A stretch of 64,000 nt of DNA from contig JAWQUS010000030.1 in assembly GCA_036365455.1 (NCBI GenBank), forward strand, positions 18,992,001-19,056,000, given 5' to 3'. This stretch comes from Macrosoma leucophasiata (Eukaryota; Arthropoda; Insecta; Lepidoptera; Hedylidae). Made by a program: the position numbers and the translations under genes. The notes under the pieces are model-generated. The model worked only from the letters and a program-made list of their open reading frames with translations, did no database searches and was not told the origin of the DNA. Of the stretch, positions 25,101 through 34,100 are shown piece by piece. How positions within the stretch are numbered: position 1 is the first letter of the stretch; every line of letters begins with the position of its first letter.

Positions 25101-28100
25101 GAAAACATCCGACAGCGGGTTGGCCACTAATTCGCATTGGAGCAGCGTGTTGGAGTAAGCTCCAGGCCTCCCCCTAAAAAGGGGAGAGATTCGTGCCCAG
25201 CAGTGGGACGTAAAATGGGCTGCCATAATTATATTATTATTATAATATTAAGGAATTTGTTTTTAATTTGTAACTAGGTACCTACCTACCTACATAAAAA
25301 AAAAGTTTGCTTATTTGCTCTTTCCCATCTTGGCTAATAATATTTTTTTATGTGGTAACCAAAACATATTCAGTAGTAACTACAAGTAACACAGGCCCGG
25401 ATTCAGTACGGGGGACCGAATCCGCCCACCACAGCCGCGCGACCGCTTCAGACTTGATTAATAATAATTATTATATCCGCCGGACTCCTTGTGGTAGAGC
25501 TCTAGTGACAGAGCTCGCAGATGTAGGCACCACCGCATTACCTCTATCTGCCTCCAAATGGTAGTGTTCAGCACTATCGTGTTCCCGTTAAATGGTAATG
25601 TATGGCCCTATAATTCCCGGCGCAGAGCCATAACACCTTAGGCCTCAAGAGTGGTAACGCATCTACATTTTGACCTCTGATCTTTGTGTGGGTGTCTACA
25701 GGTTGCAGTCATCACTTCGCTTCCCACCAAGAAAAGTGTGTGCATTTAGAAACTTTAGTAGTTAGTTTAATGTAACGACATAATAGTTATAAAATATTGA
25801 CTTTATAATGAACAAAAAACCATTAAAATGACATTTTCTCGAAAGAGCTATTTTTGTATTATGACACTTTTCTTGCCGGAAGGCGACTTAACATCAATGT
25901 GAATTGCACGCTTGTTTGCCACTTCCATTACACAAAAAAAATCTCGATCCGATGCCATACACTTATATACCTATACATAGGACTAAATGGGGAGGCAAAC
26001 CCGCCCTGAAACTATCAGCTGTAGGTAAAAAAATTACTATTATTGATTTTAAAAATCATTTTAGTTTAATATACGCGAGATAAATCCGTAAAAATAGTTT
26101 TATTTCAATAAAAAATTACTGTTAGGCGCAAATGAATGAATGAAAGGACTGAAAAAACTGCGTAAAAAATTGTTATCGCCTGTTTAGGACGATCTATCAT
26201 GATACATAGACAATTTCCCCCTTGAATAAATAATATCAGTGTGTGAACATTACGACTTACAACTAGATATGATAATAAGTAGTAAGGCGATTGATGATAT
26301 GCGTATCTTTAATGTTATTTCGTTTATCGTTTAATGTTATATATTCGTCGGCGGCGTAGTGTGACGGGTTGCTCACTTCCCTTCAAAATGGTCGAGGAGA
26401 GCAATGGCTGCCACATGCGTCATACTCGTGAACGGGTGCTGATTGTGGGGACTGGTCTGTTGTGATTTGCGGGTGTTATTTTCTATCACGATATTAAGCT
26501 GTTGATGGGTGTTTGCGTATGTGTTTATATGCAAATATTTATATGCCATGGACGTTCACATTATCTTTATTTTATTTCATAATATTTGTATTAAATCTAA
26601 AGTTTTGACAAAAGAGCAACACGCTGAGTTTGTTGGGTAGCGGAGTTCTTCTCAGTAGTGCCTGCACTTGGAACTCTGCTAAGTGAATGACTATGATTAT
26701 GACGAACAGATTTTTCATTTTCTTCTATGAAGGAATTTGAAAAATTTGATGATTCACGTATCGGTTAAATATTATTATTAAATTGGTATTTATGAATACC
26801 TATTGGATTATTATTATAAGTCATTCTCTCTAGGTAGCTTATAACCTGACAATGCAAAAGTGTCCTTGTAGACCAATTTGAAATAAATGATTTGAAATTT
26901 GATTTTTTTTTTAATTTTATCATGTTATGGCGATATCCTAATTGACATATCACAAATAGGATATATTATAACACAAATGCGGTGGTGCCTACGCCCGCGA
27001 ACTCCATCACTGGAGCTCTACCACCAGTGAAAAGTGTAAAGTCTTTGTCAGTTGCATTGTCAAATGTGCAGGATAGAAAAAGACAAAGGAGATTAGCAAC
27101 ACTTTAGCTAAAATACGTTTAAAAATAAGGGTAAATGTTTAGTCAAAATAGAAAATATTTCTTTCTTAAGGTTCGACGAATCAGGAGGAGAGAGTGGTAG
27201 GAGGAGTAAAAGAGATGTTCCAAAATGTATAAAGCTTGGGCTCGAACCTTGTACACTATATTGAGAGAAGAAGCATAAAATACTTTATCGTTTTCAGCTG
27301 TTCAAATCGTTTATTATACCTTCAATTAATTGTCGTAAGTATATTTCAAAAACAAGAATGTCATGTCATAGTAGCAATATGGTAACATAATGTTGTCATA
27401 CAACAAATATCTATCTATACCTCTATATAAAAATCAATTGCTGTTCGTTAGTCTCGCTGAAACTCAAGAACAGCTGGACCGATTTGGTTTTGGTTTTGAA
27501 TGATTTTTGGAAGTCCAGGGAAGGTTTAAAAGGTAAGAAAATATGAAGAAATTGAAGGGAAATAGTAAAAACCACAATTTCATTTTCCTATATAAATAGT
27601 CCGTATCTATCAAACCTTTGAAACATTATTTCATTCTGAGGAAAGTTTTCCGGGTCAGCTAGTCCAAAATAAATATTTCCGACAAAAAACCATGATTCAA
27701 ATTATTTTTTGAGTATTTTTCCATGATTCTAAGTTTTTTGTTTTTTGTTTTTGTTTTATTTTATCTTTTGATGTAGTGTACAAGGTGCGGGCCCAACGTG
27801 GAACATGTCCTTTAGCGACATAGAGCCACACGGGCCACCGGCCGCGGCGGAATAGAGGGGAGTAGCCATAGCGTTTATTACCGATGCAAAACATTCTGTC
27901 ATTTTTTGCGGGGGGAAATGCGTGCGGTGCGACACACACGAACACTACAAAAATCGTCTATTACTACGAAACTCACACCTTCACTTTAACAAAATACAGA
28001 AACAATTTCACGCACACATTTAAACATCTGGGGGACAGGTATAGGCCCATTTGGGCTTGGACTTTGACAGAGGGGAAAGCCTGCATATGGCTACACCCCT

Positions 28101-31100
28101 CCGGTATTGCTCTATGTTTAGCGACAATAACTAATTTGCTGGACCTTGCTAACATTACGGTTAGTCGGTTTGTCCATCAGCGGTGTGAGTTGACCGTTTG
28201 ATTCGAAGGGTCGCGAGTTCGCACCGGGACAAAAAATTGTATGGCCTACAGATATTTGTATCGGGTCTGGGTGTTTGTGTTGTGTGTGCAACGGCAACCA
28301 CGACGCAGGCAGAGAATATGTAATAATACTACGTATAGAATGGACACGTTGACGTCCCGATTTCCCCGCATCACCCAACCTTCTCCCCTCGTATGGGCGA
28401 CGTTTGGTATTCTCTACGTGCTACGCACACAGGTGCACGTGTAACACGTCACTGATTGATGTCTGTGTAATAGAAACCAAATTAAGCGTTTGTATCGAAT
28501 TTTGGCGGAGTGTCCGCGGTGTGACACAGGCTTATATCTAGTGTAAGACTGTGAGTGTAAACGTATTTTTTTATACCAACCCAATTGGAGTCGACTAAAA
28601 TGTAGGTATTGTAAGAAATTCCGAATGTCAATTTTATTATATACCGTAGAAATAATCGTGTAGAGTTGGTTCCTAATCGATTTTCGCACTATCATTTTAA
28701 CCCACTGAACTCTGATGATAAAACCTCTGTTTGTATTATGCAAACTTTGCAATAACGGGTATCATTGTTACAATAATATCGATAAGCGATGTAAAATTAA
28801 TATGAGCCAAGTCAGCTCGTGCGGAATGTGTGCCGATTAGGTACACATTGCACGATAAATGACAAGAATGCTATATCGTGCAAACTTATTAAGAATAGCT
28901 GTGCCCGCGACTTCGTCTGCGTGAGAAAAAATATGATTGTTCAGTACCTACCCGGACGAAGTCCTGGGCGCAGCTAGTATAAAAATAACGTAAGTTACTC
29001 CTTATTACATCAGCTAACTGCCAGTGAAAGTCCCGTCAAAATCGGTTAAGCCATTCCCAAGATTAGCCCCGCCAAACAGACAGACATACAGACAGACAGA
29101 CAAAAATTGTAAAAAATGTTGTTTTGGTATATGTACCGTATAGACATACATATGCATTTAGTAAAAAGCGGTTATTTTAATATTACAAACAGATACTTCA
29201 ATTTTATTTATTTGTATAGATGTATAGATTTTTACTCTTTATAGCGCTAACAGAAATACATAATTTGTGAAACTGTTAGCTTTCTAGCTATCACTATGTA
29301 TGTGAAAAAACCTGGTGACAGACAGACGGTCGGACGGACAGACAGACAGACAGACAGCAGAGGATTAGTAATCCGTGGGGTTCGTTTTTACCTTTTAGTT
29401 ACGAAACCCCATAAAAGATAGAACTAAGATAGACAGAATAGCTTAAAAATATTCGATATGATTCTTTAAATTGATATAACTTTTGTATTTCTGAACCGAT
29501 TCACATGAAACAAACACTAAATGTTAAGTGAAACTTACCACAATCTATTAGTGAAAACCGCAGTGAAAATAAGCCGTTTCTGATATTAGCGTGCACAAAC
29601 ACAGACAAACAGACATTTTTCCGGGATAAAAAGTACCCAGTGTTGTGCGCCAAAAGTTAAAGTTTAACCATACCAAGCTTCATTGCAATCGGAATGGTAG
29701 TTTTTCTGTGATGCTTGAACAAACAGACAGACAGACAGACATACAAAAATTTTTCTAATCACATATTTAGGTTCGGTATCGATCTAGTAACATCCCCTGG
29801 TACTTATTTTTTCAATATTTGTAATGTACTGAATTTACACTTCTACAGTTTTATTATAAGTATAGATATAGATTATTCGCCAAAAGTTGTTCGCCGATCT
29901 AGTGTTCTTTTTTAGGGTTCCGTACCTTAAAAGGAAAAAAGGAACCCTTATAGGATCACTCGTGCGTCTGTCTGTCTGGCCGTCTGTGACAGCCAATTTG
30001 CTCCGAAACTACTCGACCGATTAAGTTGAAATGTTGATGAATATATGTAAATTGGTGACCCAAAGATGAACACGTCAAGTAAAATAATAAATTTGAAACA
30101 GGGGGGCCACTTTCGGGGGTAAATCAGAAAATTTAAAAAAAAATATTCGTAAACTGTATCGTGTGACATCTCAAATGAAAGAGGTTGTTGTCAGCATCTC
30201 AGATATATATTTTTTATAATTTTTGCATAAACAAATTTGAAGTTACCTAGGAAAAACGACGAAAATTGACCATTCCCCCCCCCCACCTATCTCCGAAACT
30301 ACTGAACTTAAAATTTTGAAAAAATTGTGGAAAATAGTTCTTTGCCTATAAATTACTGGAAAACCTATAAGAAGTTTGAGTATTCAAATTAAATCGAAAA
30401 TTCTTAATAATATTATATAACCCCCCCTGCCGGTACCACCGTAACCGCTATGTCCCTGCATTTTAAATCTGTAATATTTTCGAAAATATTTATTTAAATA
30501 AATTACGGAACCCTCACCACGCGAGTCGAACTCGCACTTGTCCGGTTTTTTTTTTATGTAATGGAAGTGGCAAACAAGCTTGCAGTTCACATTGATGTTA
30601 TGTGATGACTGCAGCCTATAGACACCCACAGAAAGGCCAAGGTCAAGATGCAGATGCGTTACCACTCCTGAGACCTAAGGTGTTATGCCTCTGTGCCGGA
30701 AATTACAGGGCCGTACATTACCACCTGACCGGAACTGGATAGTGATGAACACCACCATTTAGCGGCAAGTATATTAGGTAATGCGGTGGTGCCTACGCCC
30801 GCGAGCTCCGTCACTTCACCTCTTCCACCAGTAGAAAATAAAAGCAAAATAATTTAATAAGACTTTCAGGTTTAAAAGCAACAAAATGCATAGCTCGATC
30901 CTCATATTCATCACATTCTATCTGCCACCAAAATGTAGTGTTCATCACTATCGTGTTCCAGTAAGATAGTAATGTTTAGCTCCGTAAAAACTATCACAGA
31001 GACAACAACTTAGGTCTCAGGACTCTCAGGGGTGGTAATGCATCTGCATTTTGACCTCTGGTCTTTGTGTAGATGTCTATAGGCACCATCTAACAAACAT

Positions 31101-34100
31101 GTGAACTGCACAGTTGTGTGCCACGTTCATTACCTTATATCTTTAAAAATCTGATGCTTTAGGTTCGAAAATGGCTGAACTGGTTTCTATTATTTTTTGT
31201 TGAAATTCACTAGCTCTCCTATTGGGTTCCACAGCAGCAGGGACAGAACCATATAAGATTCGCGCAGTCTATTAGTATAGTACATAATTTATAGTATAAA
31301 AGGACAAGTTGGGCCCGCGCTTTGTACACTATATCAAAAGATAGAGAAAAATACATTAGAATCGTAGAAAAACACTCTCAAAAAATAATTTGAATCGTTG
31401 TTTTTTTTGTCGGAAATATTTATTTTATACAATTTTTATATGACAAAAATATGTCTCCAAATTGCTACTGTCATTCTTGTTTTTGAAATATACTAACGAC
31501 AATTAATTGAAGATATCATAAACGATTTAAATAGTATTTTATGCTTCTTCTTTCAATATAGCGTAAACGGTGTAGGGCCCAAGCTACATACATTTTGGAA
31601 CGTCTCCTTTTAATAGTTAAAACTTACACGGCTCTCTCTCGGAGTATATTAGCGTAGTCGTCATTGCCAACGCATCCGAAATACGTGCAGATGTTCGGTT
31701 TCTTCAGTATCCACTGCGCTACTCGGAGAGAGTTCTGCACGCTGCCGCCAGCTATGAACTCCGCATTGTATCTATAATTAAACAGTATTAATTACTCACT
31801 CATTGAATAAGAAGAGTATCTCTTCCTACACGTTGAGTGGAAAGACGCAGTGGCGAACAAAACAAAATTAATTCCTCTGGAGTACCAAAAGGTAGCGTTT
31901 TAGGTCCTCTACTCTTTTTACTCTACATCAATGACTTGCCTGACTACACTAATAATCCTTGCACATTATTTGCTGATTACATTTCTATTTTAATTTCGTG
32001 TGATCGTAAGAAAATTATATTTCTGACATTAATAATACAATTGACATCGTTATGAAGTGGTTAAGTAATAATAATTTGAAAGTTAATATAATATCTCAAA
32101 AACAAAAATTATTCAGTTCTCTAATTATGGTGTATCACCAAAGGAACTAAACATTATGTATGATGGAAAACCACTAACGGAGACCCACGAGACTAAACTT
32201 TTAGGACTTATGTTAGATCGTAATTGTAATTGGCGATCACATATTGATCAGGTATGTAAAAGAATTAATAAATTTGTGTATGTCCTGTACAAGCTGCGAA
32301 ACAGTGCTAACATTGAGACAACGATTACAGCATACCACCACGGTTATGTTGCGTCCATTTTAAACTATGGCTTATTACTATGGCGCAGTTCTACAGATTT
32401 TATAAGAGCTTTCCGAGCGCAAAAAAAATGTATTCGAGCACTAGTAGGTATACCTCCTTGGAAATCATGCAGGCCAGTGTTTCTCAAATTAAAGTTGCTT
32501 ACCCTACCATGCATGTATGTATGATGTATATTCTAGAGGCTGCTAAGTTTGTAAAGCAAAATATACATTTATATACCAAAGCTCGCGATAAGTTTCCACG
32601 CTGTGTTAGAAACCCGGATAGAATTGTGTTACCTAGAACTCCTAACACAGCTCTATATTTAAAAAGTTGCCATGCCATGTCTGGTAAAATATATAATAAA
32701 GTGCCTAGTGACATAAAATCACTACCTACTATAAATGCATTTACAAAAAATGTTCATAACTGGTTGACTGAAAAATGTTTTTATTCCGTCCAAGATTTTT
32801 TAGAACATTGACCACCTTGATTTGATGACATTAATACCTATTCATTTTTATTAACAATAATGGTTATTAATATGCTGTGATTGTTATTATTATTTGAAAT
32901 GTATTTTGATTTTATGCGAGGACTGATTATTATTATGACAAATAAATTAATTTTGTATTTTAATTATAAATTATTAACAGGATTATTTTCTATATTGTAT
33001 TAAATGATTTGTGTTAGTCTAAGCTTAATTTGACAACTTGTACCCATATTAAATTTTATTCAATATTGAATGATAACAAATTAACTAATGAAATGTATGA
33101 ATTATGAATGTATTAATAGATTTTTATTAGAGCTAATTAATATTATTATTTAAATTAGATTTGCATGCTAAATTATATTTGGCAAAGTATGTGAAACAAT
33201 AAAACACTAAATATTACCTGTAAAACCATACTAAGCAAATAAATATCTTTGAATCTTTGAATTAAGGGGGACGGGAGGGCTGCAGCGGCGGTGTGCCATA
33301 CGCTTCCGGTGATGGGGGCCTCCACACAGATGCACGATTGAGTTTTGAATTAAGAAAATTTTACACCAACATAAGAGATTTTCAGGCCCACAAAGGAAAA
33401 GGTCGTTTTTTTTGCTCGCGCTTTCATCTGGATAAGTATTTTAAATAGGTATGTTACCAAACGTCATAGAGCAACACCGGAGGGGAGTAGCCATACGACT
33501 GACAAAGTACAAGCCCAAATGGCCCTATACCTGTCGCGTAGATGTCAGAAACAATTTCACGCACACATTTGTGCGTGAAATTGTTTCTGTATTTTGTTAA
33601 AGTCAAGGTGTGAGTTTCGTAGTAATAGACGGTTTTGTAGTGTGCGTGTGTATCGCACTCATTTTCTCCCGCAAAAAATGACATACTGTTTTGCATCGGT
33701 AATACACGCTATGGCTACTCCCCTCCGGTCCGCCGCGACCGGTGGACCGCGTTGCTCTATGCCAAATGTAAAAGTAGGGGCCACGCAGAGACGGAAAAGG
33801 TAAAGACGTTTTTTTTTTGCTCGCTTTTTTATTTGCTCCAAAATTTTACATACTACATAGATATAATATTTTTGCCCGGAGTCCTCAATGATTGTAACGC
33901 CGGCACTGGGCGGGGGGGCCTAGGAGCCTCCTAATGCCGCCCCGGACCTCTGATGACCTTAGCACACCACTGGGAAGACGTAAGACGCACAAATTTCGCC
34001 GCATACGCGCTCATGAAGCTATGTCTACGTGATTTATAGAATCCGTCTTCGTTCTTCGTATCTAATATACCGAATAATAATATGTTATTAGTTACATAGT

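Noticed and set aside
29085..29745. CRISPR-like array of GACA units
   Set aside because: Simple microsatellite tracts with no spacers, in a eukaryotic genome.
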